DNA of 64,000 nt from Paragordius varius (lineage: Eukaryota > Nematomorpha), in the NCBI GenBank assembly GCA_964247055.1, contig OZ176051.1, positions 7,812,001-7,876,000 on the forward strand. Direction: 5' to 3'. Both the position numbers and the translations under genes were made by a program. The notes beneath the pieces were generated by a model. The model worked only from the letters and a program-made list of their open reading frames with translations. It was not told where the DNA came from and made no database searches. Numbering within the stretch: position 1 is the stretch's first letter; each line of letters begins with the position of its first letter. Below, one piece after another: positions 24,229 through 37,800 of this stretch.

Positions 24229-25483
24229 CTGTGCACCTATTAATGAATAGTATTTTGCAAAGGTTTTAAAAAATATGGTTGTATTTTGGAATTGTCATTT
24301 CATTTTTAAGTTATTTTTCTGATAATTTCAAAGAATGCAGCATTTGTGGATTTAGCTGGATCGTTGAATAAAAATATAAAAGAAATTAATTTGATTATGT
24401 ATTTCATTTTAATATTTTTCAATTTATTCATAATATTTAAAATAATTCGAAAAATCTACCAACTAAAAAAATAAAAAAATAAAATGTTTTTTAATGTGCT
24501 TAACTCTTTTAGAGCTCCAGATTATCCTTAAAATATAACTTAAAATAAACCTTAATATGTGAAAACTATGATCATTCTAAGCTCATTGTTTTATTATCGG
24601 TTAATTCAAAGTTAAGTATGCGGGGTGGATTCAAATTTTGAGTGTTTAACATGTGGATGCATTTATTTAAATATTTAACCTAACCCTTGATCAATAAATA
24701 ATTTTGGTAAAAAAGTCACACACCTTAAAATAAAGAATGGCTGAGCTTATTAAAAGGGATAAGTTCAATTGCATGTTGCATTTTCAAATTAGATTATGAA
24801 AAAGACTAAATTTGGAGGATTTTGATATTTTGTAATTCAGAATGCCTATTTTGCCAAATATATAATATAAAAATTGTGATAAAATTTGTTTTAAGGGTGA
24901 TAATTTTATGGATGATTTTTGTGGGACCACTTAAAATTAAAATTATTAAAGTTTTGTATAATAGATCTCAGGAACTTAACTACTCTTAGGTTACATCGGT
25001 CAAAAAAATTTTTCTTTTTATAGATAAAATCACCCTATAGATTCCAAAAATTGTAGTCAAAACCTCATTTTTAATTATAATAAATAAAATTATTTAATCA
25101 TGCCTTAGAGAGTGTCCTTGAACGCTTTTAGTTAGTCCTTTAACTCTTCTACCACGGTTTGATTGATAAATATAAAAACAAAATAAAAGTACCAGCTTGA
25201 AGTGGTGAAGTATTAACTCGAAATGTTCGAGAACTTATTTAAAGTGTTTAAGGACACTCTTGGTGAATGGTATATATGGTTATTAATACCACAAGATACT
25301 TTCGCCTTGTGATTCTTTGGTGTTCAAATAAAAACATTTACAATGGAAAATCATTTTTTCTAAAAAATTTAATATGGGAAAATGTTTTAAATTTCAAATA
25401 AATTATTGGTTTATTATTTCTGCACATTGGCGTCGTTATATCAAGAATTTTATTTGGTCATTTATGAAAATAATGACTAATTG
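24229..25483. other. Intergenic / possible 5' region of the orphan gene
   Basis: Apart from the signal-like frame at 24407 (minus) mentioned with the orphan gene, only an inverted-repeat element was seen (25108-25261). Confidence 0.35.
25108..25261. repeat. Short inverted-repeat element (M1-related?)
   Basis: AGAGTGTCCTTGAACGC at the left is complementary to GTGTTTAAGGACACTCT at the right, with further weaker pairing inside. The flank GAATGGTATATATGG recalls M1 ends. 154 bp. Confidence 0.45.
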
Positions 25484-25928
25484 TTATGCAAGGATAATAT
25501 TTAAATAGAAATAATTGAGAATATTATTTCTAGAGTCTATAATATCATTGATTAATAATATTTCCTCAGACCAATTAATAGGATACTTATTAACAATGTG
25601 AATAAGCTTGCAATTATTTATAACATTAAATCGCTTAAAATAGGAAGTAATATCAGAACAAGCATGATGTCTTTGAATATGGTAATTCCGAGTTTTTAGT
25701 TTTTGGACATTTCTTAATTTTAGAGATTTGATTAAATATTTAAAACTCATCTCTCCTACTAATACCAATACCCACAGTATGAAACAATAATTTTCCAACC
25801 GCTTTAACGTAGTGAATATGTAAAATGTTGTCGTATTTAGTGATTTTGGCTATAAAAAAATATTTTTCAATGTCCGACGGGACACACGGTCCATTTGGAT
25901 AAAAATCAGAAAACTGATTCAACTGTCA
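25484..25928 (-). CDS. Hypothetical coding region of unknown kind
   Basis: Two overlapping minus-strand frames, one from about 25922 (contains DFYPNGPCVPSDIEKYF) and one ending at 25484 (contains RHHACSDITSYFKRFNV and YPINWSEEILLIND). Amino-acid composition is more protein-like than chance frames nearby. A 25-nt GT-AG segment would join them in frame, in keeping with intron sizes here, but this is not proven. The second frame vaguely recalls the C-terminal side of GIY-YIG nucleases of Penelope-like retroelements. No firm identification. Confidence 0.2.
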
Positions 25929-26746
25929 TGACCAAATGGTAACTTGCCAATAATATAGTATGCATGTGTTAATTTTATGTAAGCATACTGAGATTAAAAA
26001 TGTTAAAGAGTTCCTCACTTAAAAAAACTCGATTATTAGATTTTTTGCAAGCTTAGCATTTTTACGAAGACTAAAATTGATTGCATACTGCATAAAAAGT
26101 TAATATAATTAAACGACCCAAAATGATATAAATGCCAATATCCAAATTTCAACACTTTAATATTATAGGATCCTCGTTCCATTTTATATTTTAAGGTAAA
26201 TATATAACCGTTTTCCTATATATTCATGAATATATCGTCTAAATTTAAATCCCCGGTTAAACATACAATCTGAAATACAGGAACGAGAGAGATGGTTATA
26301 TTGCTATTTTAATTGGTTAAAGTTTTTAATTTACGTATCTGTTAACATGTATGGGATTTTGTATTTTTATTTGGAGGTGAAATAATTCATTGTACAATGA
26401 AATGTAGTTAATAAAATGAATATAGTTTCATACTCGTTAACGGAAATATAGATTAAATAAAACCTTTTAGCAATTAAAAAATAAAATGGCAAATAATATC
26501 ATTCTTTGTATAATAAAATCAAAAATTATACCCATATTCTCCAACATGATTGTGGATGTTATATTTATTATAAACATTAGCATGCATGTAAAAAATCTCA
26601 TATAATAAAAATTAGTTATTTTCATCAAACAAAATTTTAAATCACATGAGGGATGATGATAATTAGATTTTGTTTTATCAACAGATATAAACACGTATAA
26701 AAAGTGTTAATTTAATTTAGAAAATGGGACTTCTATATACAATCTT

Positions 26747-26930
26747 TCTTTCTTTCTTTCTTTATTAGTGTGGCTAATTTATAATGGATTAGGCATGAGT
26801 CCTCCTACACATCGAATTGTTCTGTCTATAGAGTATCGACAATTCGGTAATCCATCATCATTGGGTACAGGCACGATTTTTGGCCCAGAATTTTGAGCCA
26901 CCGTGGCTAGAAATGCAAGAATTGACAAAG
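26747..26930 (-). mobile_element. 3' end of a non-LTR retroposon (SINE or LINE tail)
   Basis: On the minus strand a ~165-bp non-AT-rich body (CACGGTGGCTCAAAATTCTG, AGGAGGACTCATGCCTAATC) ends in AATAAAGAAAGAAAGAAAG. A transcript-like 3' end with polyadenylation signal and GAAA repeats is the hallmark of a retroposed tail. The parent family is not identified. Confidence 0.45.
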
Positions 26931-29000
26931 AGAGATGATAAATTATTTAATATTTTGCTTCATAAACATTTATAAAAATGCATGTCAGTCAGAATTAATT
27001 TTTTGTTATGCGCACTTTATTGATTATAGCATCAAATTAAACCGAGGATCAAAATTAATTGTATTTATAAAATTTTATTTATTTTGAAACGATGCACAAA
27101 AATGGAGTTATTGTTTTAAGTCATTTCATTCGATATCTTGAGAATATAAAAAAGATAGTGAATAAATGGGGCTTATTAAAGTGATTTTCTATAAAAATTA
27201 ATGTTATATTTTTACCATTATAAATTCATTCTTCACAGCTAAATAATTAAACAATATAGAAATATAAAGTTTTTTACTTGATTCTTCATTCATTGTTTGT
27301 GGGGCAAGTGCTGATTCACATTTTCCTATAATCAGTCCCTATTAAAATATACTGTGAAACCAACTTATTCATTCATAAGAGATATAAACCGAAAATATAA
27401 TGGATTTAATAAAAGATAAGCAGATACATGACACGCGAAAAATTCTTAGGGTAACTATACAGCTAATTATATGGTATTTTATTTATTTTATATTGTATAA
27501 TATTTTTTTACCATTGAAATCAAAACGAGTCATTATAAATATTTAAAATTTTGGTATTTTGGGTGCAATACATTTTTGTGATAATACAATTTAAATGCAG
27601 AAATGGCGTTTGACACTTTTTTTGAGTTCGGAAAGCTCATCAAATCAATCATTGTCTCTTAAAAAGCTCAAAATAAAATAAATTTGACAAAACATATCAA
27701 TTCATATGCTATATCTAACCATTTGCTTATTTTATAAATAAAAATTATAAAGATTATCTGTTAATATAGAAGATTAAAAACTAATTTGATAAAATTTTGT
27801 CGCACTTTTTGTAATAGTTTAGGCTCAAAGCGATTACTTACTTTTAAAGTATTTAAGATATTAGACCAAATTTAAAAATGCATTCCTTAATTTTTTGGAT
27901 GTAAAATTGTAAAAAATCATCGTTCCTAACTTCTTCGCCACCATTTTTTCATCATATTGTTTACATCATTAATACAACTGACTAAGTTTATAGCTTTTGA
28001 AATGAGCTGTTTTTAATCGGGTTTTGAGCTATTACAATTTTCTAAGCTGGATTCAGAAAACTGTAAAAATAATACTTTTATGTAGTACTTAAATTTTGAT
28101 TAAAAATTATACAAGTTAAAAATCTACAAAATTACCCTAAAATGTAATCGTCTGAAAAGGGAGGGTGTTAAAATAACATATTGGTAAAAGAATTTAGTTA
28201 GACAAATATCAAATACTGTTTGATATTTAATTTTAATCGACAATTTGTTTGGTGGTATTTATAGAATATTTGGGTAATAATATCTTTAAAACACTTCACT
28301 AAAAAAAACTGTGATTTTTCTCAAAATTAAACGGTATACTATTATTGCTTAGAAAGGTTGTATTTTAAGGTTAGTTTTATATTAACTAATCTAAAACTGC
28401 AGGAAATGATTATTTGTCCTATAGATACCATTTTAAAACTGCTAAATTTTCCAAAAATAAGGCATTTATCTCTTAGTATTTTATTTTTCAAGATTTAGCC
28501 TGAAAAATAGTTGGTTTGTTCAATCTTTTTGGCATTCGATTTGAATACGAAAATGTTTAACATTGTAATTTGGGATGTTTTGTAAGATAAGTAATAATTA
28601 TGTCCCAATGAACAAAATGGTAATTTTGATTAAAATAATCAAATGTAAAAAATAAGACTTACTAACTCAAGAATTATGAAAATTTTATATATCATCATTA
28701 AAATATAAAAAAATGATGGTATAATTTGTCATCTTTTTTTCACAATTTCCTCGAAAGCAAGAAAAATTTTAATTATTTTTTGCATATATTAAAACGGTAT
28801 AGTTTTTATCGTCATAAATTCTTTCAAATTATTATATTTGATAACTTAAATAGTATCTTTCATAAATGTTGCAATTTATTTTATCTAAAACAGGTAAAAT
28901 GAGATCAAAATACAAATGTGCGAGTGATGAGACATATACATTAACAAATAAAACAATCCATCATATTTGAAGGATAAATATGAACGCAAAATAACAATAT
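26931..29000. other. Intergenic DNA downstream of HELLS
   Basis: AT-rich; no frame, repeat or RNA that I can support was seen. Confidence 0.35.
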
Positions 29001-32000
29001 TTATTCATCAATACTGGTCATATCATTTTTAAGTATTTTAAACACTGGTCGTATTCCACGTTTGGTAAAGGTTAGGTTGGCATATGGTAATTGAGCATTT
29101 ATCTCTTTCAATTTTTCAGGATGTTGTTTATAGTATTGTGGAAATATCGTAGGCCAATCCAATAAACAGCGTAATTCTTGTTCTGTCAATTTCTAAGTTT
29201 AGTAATTAAACCGTTAGATACAAATGTGTTGATTAAAATAGAAATGATAAAAGATATATATATAAAATTAACTCATATAAATTCTGTTGTGAATCGACAG
29301 ATTGATAGTTACCAATTTACTTTTCCTCTACTTTTTCGCAATTCAGGACGACAGGTTAGATTTTAAAAATTAAGGTTTGAAATGGTTTTTTTATCTATAA
29401 AATATTGTCTTTCGTTGTTAGGTCTATCTATTATTAACCCTGTTAAATAGAAATACTGAATGTGGTTTTAATAATGGAATCACCTATCTATTGAAACCGG
29501 CACCTGCATCGATCTTAAGAACCAATGTTGGTTAAAATGAATTCAAAAGTCTTGGAAACTTAATTTTTGTCTATATAAACAAATCCTATATATGAAGATA
29601 ATTAAACTAAAACCATAGGATCCTGCTTCACAGGTGATTTTGAAGTAGGCGAATGTAATTTATTAGCCTTAAGTGGTGATAATTTGCCATTAATTTGGGT
29701 CCGTGTCTTGTATATAGATGTATATTCAAGTTCATTCAAAATGTTCATGATTTCTTGTGCAGAAAATGGGATATTTACTTTGGACGTGCTAAAATTTTTG
29801 CGAGTATCTTTAAATTTTTCTAAAGATGTGTGCATTAAAGTTAAAGATTTATTAATAATGATAAATAATTTAAGAAGGCTATTTACATGCTTCTCTTTCA
29901 ATCAATTAAAAAATTTATTAGAAAGTCAATCAAAAATATTTTATGTAAAATTTTCTTTCGTAATGTTTTAATATCAAAATACTATATATAACACCCAACT
30001 ATTTCCAACAATTCGAATTAATTTTTACATTATTCTCCCCAAATATTAGCTAATTTTTTTGATTGAATGGTATTTTATTAATTATTAACATAATAAATAA
30101 AAGTTAGAGATAAATATATACTTATAAAAAATGCTTTACCTTTGGGTATTATCATTTTCTCCAATTTTTTCTTAGCAAACGCCCGATCCACCATAATTTG
30201 ATCGACCGTTCCTTCTGTGACCAATCTATAAACCACAACGGGTTTATCTTGTCCAATTCTATGGCAACGATCTTGAGCTTGTAAATCTGATTGTGGATTC
30301 TATGCAATAAATGATAATTAATTTATTCTAAAAAAAGTAATGTTTTTATATGCTATAGAGGTAACTAAAATATAAACTTTAAAAAAATAAAATCACACAA
30401 TAATTCGCAAATGGGATTTTTGTAAGTCAATCAAATGAATGGGTAAAAAATCCCTATATAGCATATATTGATTGATAAGAGAATTATAATAAATTCTTAA
30501 AATATGATTAAATATAATAAATTTTTTCATGGTGGATTTATAATTTATTCATTGTCTCAAATCAAATTAACTCATATTGAAAAAGTACTAGAGCTTTTCA
30601 AATAATTCTATCTTTATGATCATAAAAATTACAAACATATTTAAAATCGATTCGATGGTCATATAAAGCATGCACTGTATAGCGCAAATATTAGAATTTT
30701 AAACAAAGCTTTGTAATAAATTCTCGTATTTTTTCGACCAGTTTGTCCTAAATAAATTTTATCACATCTGCATTTCAGTTTACTGTTTTGACAGGTTCGT
30801 CGGTATTAGTTTTGTGTTATAAAATTAATTTTTATTTTTTTAGTAGATTTATAATCATTAATCTTCTTTTTAGATATTGGCCATTTATCTGCTACATAAT
30901 TTATGTATAAGTTAATTTGTTAAATTATTAATGGGTGAGGTTTTGAAAGTTTATGTAGGACGAACTGGTAGAAAAATGATTAAAAATTCTAAAATTATTA
31001 AAGGTATTGCGCAAAATCAGAGGATTTTGATTATGACCATCAAATTATTTTTTATATGTTAAAATATAAATTATAAAGATAGAAAAATTAAGAAACTTTA
31101 TAAAATACTACACATAACAATTTTAACGATGATTGGATACACCATAATATATGGTGAAAAATTATATTATAATTAGCACAATTGATGTTAATTCAATAGT
31201 TTCCTGTTAAATAGTATATTATAAATATTTTGCAGTAATATATACAGATTTTTCACTCATTCATTTTAAATTGAAATATATCCCCTTTTAAGGATTTTAA
31301 ACTATTTGTATTTTGATTTCAATTTTTAATTGGATAATTTAATAATTATTTAATTGATGTGAAAATTTATTAAAAAAAGCGTAATATACGTATAAAGATG
31401 GGTATCTACTAAGTATTAGCAACCAGCTAAATTTGACAGACACCTACCAATACCCTAAGAAAACACCTTGAAAAGTATAATTCAACATTTTATCTTCCAC
31501 CTTTTAAAAAACAACAGACCGCATGACAAAAAATAAAATTAATATGATACCCAATCGCTATCGAATATGATTACACAGCTTGCAGCTGTCAAGTTGATTC
31601 CTAAACCGCCCGCCCGTGTGCTGATTAAATACACATCGGTAGTTTGATCATTCCTTTCTTTGCTAGGTTTTTCGTGTTGAAAGCGTTCGATATCTTTTTT
31701 ACGATCATCCAGAGATGTTGACCCATCCAATCTAAGCATTAACATAGGTTATTTTAGAGACAAAGTACGACAAGAAGGACGGTTAATATAAATCAAGTTG
31801 TTTTAGACCCTTTTGTGAAACATACGCTTTAAGCAAAGTGTAATCAATCTTTATTTCTTATAAGTAAAATTTTATTAAATCATTCAATAATGTCACAAAT
31901 AATAACAAAAAAATATACCTGGCATATTTGAAATGTCTGTATTCACAATATTCTTCAAGAATGTCCAGCATCGACGTCATTTGTGAAAATAAAAGAACCT

Positions 32001-34831
32001 GTAAAATAAATATAAATTTATATAAACAAACATTTTTTAAACAATTGTAATGAAAAAAATTAATCTATATTTCAGTAAAACTCATATTTAATGTTAAATT
32101 AAGTTAGCGCTAACCTAAATATTTACAAAAAACACACCTTATGTCCTAATAATTTAAGACGAGGCAGGATTTGATCCAATATAACCATTTTCCCGGAACA
32201 TTGGATGAGTGCATCATTTACAGGGTAAGGCCATTTTTGGTCAATCAAGTATGGATGATTACTGCATTTACGTAAAGCCATCCATATATTATTACTGTTT
32301 ATAAGGGGTATAACAGTTACGATCGGTGAGTAAAGGGATGATTTTGTTTCATTTGATGAATTCTCATGATCGGATCTATGCCATAATTATAGCATATTAG
32401 ATTTTGATAACCAAAAAATTTTATTTAGAAGATTAATATTATATAACAATTAGAGAGTTATATATTTATTATATAAAATATATTTAAGCCATTCCGTTTT
32501 AAGTTAAAATATTAAAAAATTAAAAGGCGATCAGTAAAATCGGTTTATATTAATCAAAGGTAAATATATGTGAGATTATATATATAAAAATTACTCAGTT
32601 TCGTCTTCCAAATCAATTTCAATAGGTTTGGTATCAAAATATGCATTAATCATTTTTATGTCATATTTACAATGTCTCTTGGAACGATCCTTAGTGAAAT
32701 TATAAAAATATGTATATATCTATATTGTTAAATAAATATTGTAAAAAATTGTTAACATAATATAATGGTATTTAAATTTTAATAAATATAATATGCATGG
32801 TATAACTAATTACGCATTAAATCATTTTTATGGAAAACCATATTTATCCTTTTTTTTCAGTAACATTTATATGAATAATTATTTGAAATATACAGTTGTT
32901 TGCCAACTTACAAAAAATCCTATTTTCGGAACTTAAAAGGATAAAATTTAAATAATTGATTTAAAAAAAAGGTTATATTAAATAAAATTTCCAATAATGT
33001 TTATTTTCTCATAATTTAAGTATTATTGATATCCTATTTTATTTCCAAATCGCATTAAAGAAATATAATTATTTTTAAAAATGGATTAAAAATAAAAAAC
33101 TAATATTGTTTAATAATTATAATTCTATCGCAATCATTTATATATCAAAGAATTGAAAGTTTTGTTTATATAAACTTTTGAGAGAGTTCTTGAAAAAAAA
33201 TAATTAGTATTTGAAAATACCTTTTTGTCATGATTAGACAAAGTGTCAGAGTGGTGGTATTTTGATAACCAATGTTTGAAATTTTTAGCCAAGTCGACAT
33301 CATCCATATTATTTAGTGTGTGACGTCTCATTTCAACAATGTTAGATTCAATATCCATATCAAAGATTGCACGGTATAAATGATCTTGAAAAAGATCGGA
33401 GAGGGGCGTATAAACTAAAATTTCTTGTTTAGGTGGTATGTTGAAATCTACATCCATTTTAGTTCGTCGTAAGAGAAATGGTGCCAATATCTATTCAATA
33501 TTTAATCCATTTATCAAAAACGTCAATTTATAGTTATTATACTAAATTATTTTTCCAATTTATATGTAAGATAATACCATATCACTCGAAAATCGTTGAA
33601 ACGCTATAAAAAATTAATTCTTCAGGAAATAATTAATTAAACTTGAAAAAAAATTTAGCAATCATTTCTTTTTGTAATAAGTTCTCAATCTGTAAAAAAA
33701 ATAATTTATTGTTAACCTGATGTATCATATTTACGACTTTTTGTTGACGTTCTTTCAACACATTTGATAGGGTAGATTCTGATTTTTCTTCATTGGTATG
33801 GTCATTTTCACTTAATTGTGATTCTTTTATGTTACGAGTGAGAGCTGATATATCAAACCAAGAAACAAATCTAAATAAATATTATATAGTAGAATGTTTT
33901 TGTCAGTTTGTTTTGTAAAGTTGTTAACTCATATTTTATCAAATAATGTTTTTTTGGATATATCAATAAAAAAAGTATCGAAATGACATAAATACACCAT
34001 TTTATACCGATATATTTAACGACAGTAAAATTAGGTTATAAAATATAAAGGCAATATTCTAAAAAAATTACACTGATAAATCATCAAATATTTCTGGCAC
34101 CAGGAAATTAAGCAAAGACCATAACTCTTCAAGATTATTTTGTAGAGGTGTCCCTGTCATAAGCAATCGATTGGCAGAATAAAACGATTTAAGGATTCTA
34201 TTAATGGATTGAAAAAGATATTGAACCCCCCTTCAACATAATCAATTTTTAAATCAACAACGTTACATTAATCAGCTTATGTTGATTATGCACTTTTCTA
34301 ATAATAATTTTAGGTTATAAACTTATAAATTAAATTATATCTTTCCCACAAATTTAATGATTTAAGTAAAATGACTTCTTAACAGCCAAAAACGATTGAA
34401 TCAAAACCTTTTCAATTATATATTTGTAGAATAATAATGAATATTATAAAAAAACTGTATAATAATTAAAAAAACTTAAAAAAATATATTTTTTTCTTTA
34501 AAAACGGTCAAGTTGGGAATTTTAAACCATGTAAATAAGAGTAAGGAGTTTACTGTCAAAAAAAAATTTAAACAAATATAAAGGTTATTACGTAAACAAT
34601 TTGCAATTAAAATTTTTGATTCTGTGGCCCTCATCGATAACCAAGTAACGCCAATCAAATTTCTTGAGTTTAAATTGGTCATGAATAGCTATATCATAGG
34701 AGGTTAAAACTATCGGATATTTATTTATAGTAAGTGCATGTTTAATTTTTTTCAGCGCATTTGTTCGATTAGAACCGTGATAGAGTATGACATAAAGCTA
34801 TAAATACATATTATTGCAATGAAAATGAAGC

Positions 34832-34862
<31 letters not shown>

Positions 34863-37800
34863 GGATAACCAATAAAATTATTATATATAGCTAATTTAAT
34901 AGTTTAAAAAAGTATAATTCATATATTAGGAAAAAAATATCAATTTATTTAAAAAATACAAATTCAAAGACAACATTCACTAGAAGACTATTAAAATAAA
35001 TTACATGTTCAATTAATTAAATCTAAAATACCAAAATTTAATTATGTACGTAAATAGGTTGTTAAAAAGTTACATTACAATTTAAAATATTAATTTTTAA
35101 TTCAAATTATTGTTAAATTATTTATCTTCTCAGTTAAATAAATTATATAAAGAATAAAAAAGCCAAAATACATAGCAAATAATTATTTTTACCAGTTAAA
35201 TTCCAATATTTATTGATAAAATTATTTTCATCACCTCAAAAATTAAAGTTCAATAAAGGAAGTTAATATAATTTTTAGAATGATAATGACATTATGGAGC
35301 AGAATCATATATTTAAGGAGGAGAGTATCAATTGAAATCGCCGAAAAAGATATTTGAAAATAACCGAGATTAAAATAATTATTATACACTTTGCTTAGTT
35401 TAAGTTTTTAAAAATTCCAAAAATTAAAATATAAAATTTATTTCGAAAAACACATTAAATCTGCAAACATTATTGATTAAATTACCAAAATATTTGGCTA
35501 ATTCACCTAATAAATAAAAAATAATTTGGAAATATATTATAATAAATCTATATTTAACAGACTTCAGGCGCAAATCTTTTAAATTCTGAGATCCAATTTG
35601 GTAAAGTTGAAAGGGGTGCAACCACTATATAGGGGCCGGGAACTTGATGTTCTATAAGGTGACAGAAAAAGGCTATGCATTGCACTGTTTTCCCTAAGCC
35701 CATCTCGTCAGCCAATATTCCGTTTATACCATTTTCGTATAAAATCTATGAAAAAAAATTTCATCAATTATTGGTCCAAAATTGAAAAGTTGATATAGTA
35801 AACCCCTCTACCCATCCTAAAGATGTGGGCTTTTCAAAATGAACAGCGCCTAAATAGCTCATACACTTCCGATATTTAAACATAGTTTTTGCGTTAAAAT
35901 TATAACCTGAGTTCCTAGTATAAAACTCTTATAATGAGCCAAAAAATCCTAAAAATCCGTTGAATATTATTTAATTAAAATGGTAATTAATAACTAATTA
36001 TCAATCAGAAATTTAATTTTTTTATAAAAAAGAGTCGTGATATGAATTTTGATTCATTTTTTTAACACAGTCGGGTCAATAGTAGTATCAACTATATATA
36101 TACATATATTTGTGTACATATATTAAATAAGTAAAAAAAGCGAAGGACAGAAGTCTTATATATGTGGAATTAAAATTTGGTTATTATAAATCATCAAACC
36201 GTTGTTTGTCCAGCATGTGCTAGCTTCCAAATTCTTGAGCGAAATAGCTTGCGATCGAGACAATCGTCTTTGTTCAGTTGAGTTAAGTGTAAGTCATTGC
36301 TGAGTGTTTTTTCCCAATCATGGTATGGTCTGCCTCGTTTTAAATTGCCGTTCGGATGAAAGGATCTAATTTTGTTAATCCAACTATTTGAGCGTTCAAT
36401 GTGACCCCAGTATCTGTGACGATTTGCTCTGAGAAAAGAAGACATAGGTGCGATATGCAGATTATGTATGCTTTTATTATTATTTGTTTTATCATTGTGA
36501 TACTGATTGGTGAGGCATGAGTTGAGGATTTTTCTTTCTATGTCACATAATTTATTTTCATTAGTTTGGTTTAAGGGCCAACATTCGCTAGCATAGGTGA
36601 GGGCAGGGCGAATGGCAATCGTGTAGATTTTGCCCTTGTTTGGGTTTGAAATGTGTTTGTGTTTCATTATATACTTGAGTTGATGAAATTTGGCCCAAGC
36701 CTGATGTGTCCGTGTTGTTATGGCGTTTTTAATATTCATATCAGCTGCTATTGTATCACCCAGGTAATTGTACTTGTTTAATATTTCGATGTTTGTAGTT
36801 GGAAGGTAGGTGGTTTGTGTGGGATTATTTGGGTTTATATCTGGTGTTGCACAAGCTTTACATATAAAATTTTCAATTCCCAATAAACTTCCTTTAATTT
36901 GTGAGCACTTTTTATGGACCCACAGCTGGCATTTAGTGCATTTGATGGAATTAAGTTTCACTTCAGAGTGACAAATGGAGCAAGGAAATTTTATTACAGG
37001 TACCGGTGAGCCTGTTATTAAAGCCTTTGTTTTATCTGTGTTAATTTTGAGGCCAAATTTTTCTAAAGTAGATTTCCAGAGGTTATATTTATTGATAATG
37101 TCTGTTTCGCTGGTGGCTGTTAGTATTATGTCGTCAGCGTACATCATCTCAAAAGGTAAACCTGTTTTTATATTATCAGTTATTACATCCATAATGATGA
37201 TAAATAGTAATGGACTGAGGATGGAGCCCTGGTGTAGTCCGACAGTTACTGGAAATTGATTGGTATCACCCACGGGAGTTCTCACGCAACTAGTGGTGTT
37301 CTCATATAGTAAGTTTATTATTCTTATTATCCATTCCGGAATTTCTTTTTTTCGTAACGCAAATGTGATCAGGGACCGCGGGATGCAGTCGAATGCACGG
37401 CTTAAATCAATAAAGATGTGATATAAGGTTTTGTTTTTGCATCTGTAGTTCTCTTGTAGCCTTCTAAGAATGAATATGGCGTCAGAGGTGCTGCTCCCCT
37501 GTTGGAAACCGAATTGGTTTTCGTCAATCGAGCAAAGCTGACGTATTTTCTTTTCTATAATTATTTCGAATAATTTGGTTGCGTGTTCAAGTAATTTTAA
37601 TGGTCTGTAGGAGGCGCAGTTGAGCATGTCGCCTTTGTTTTTATATATTGGAATTAGGACACTTTGGTTCCAGTCGTTCGGGATTTTTTCCTCCATTATA
37701 ATCAGATTAAATAGCTCTGTGAAATAGGTAATTGCTTCAGGAATATTTTTGTACATTTCAGTTTTAATTTCCGTTGGACCAGATGCCTTATTGATTTTAC

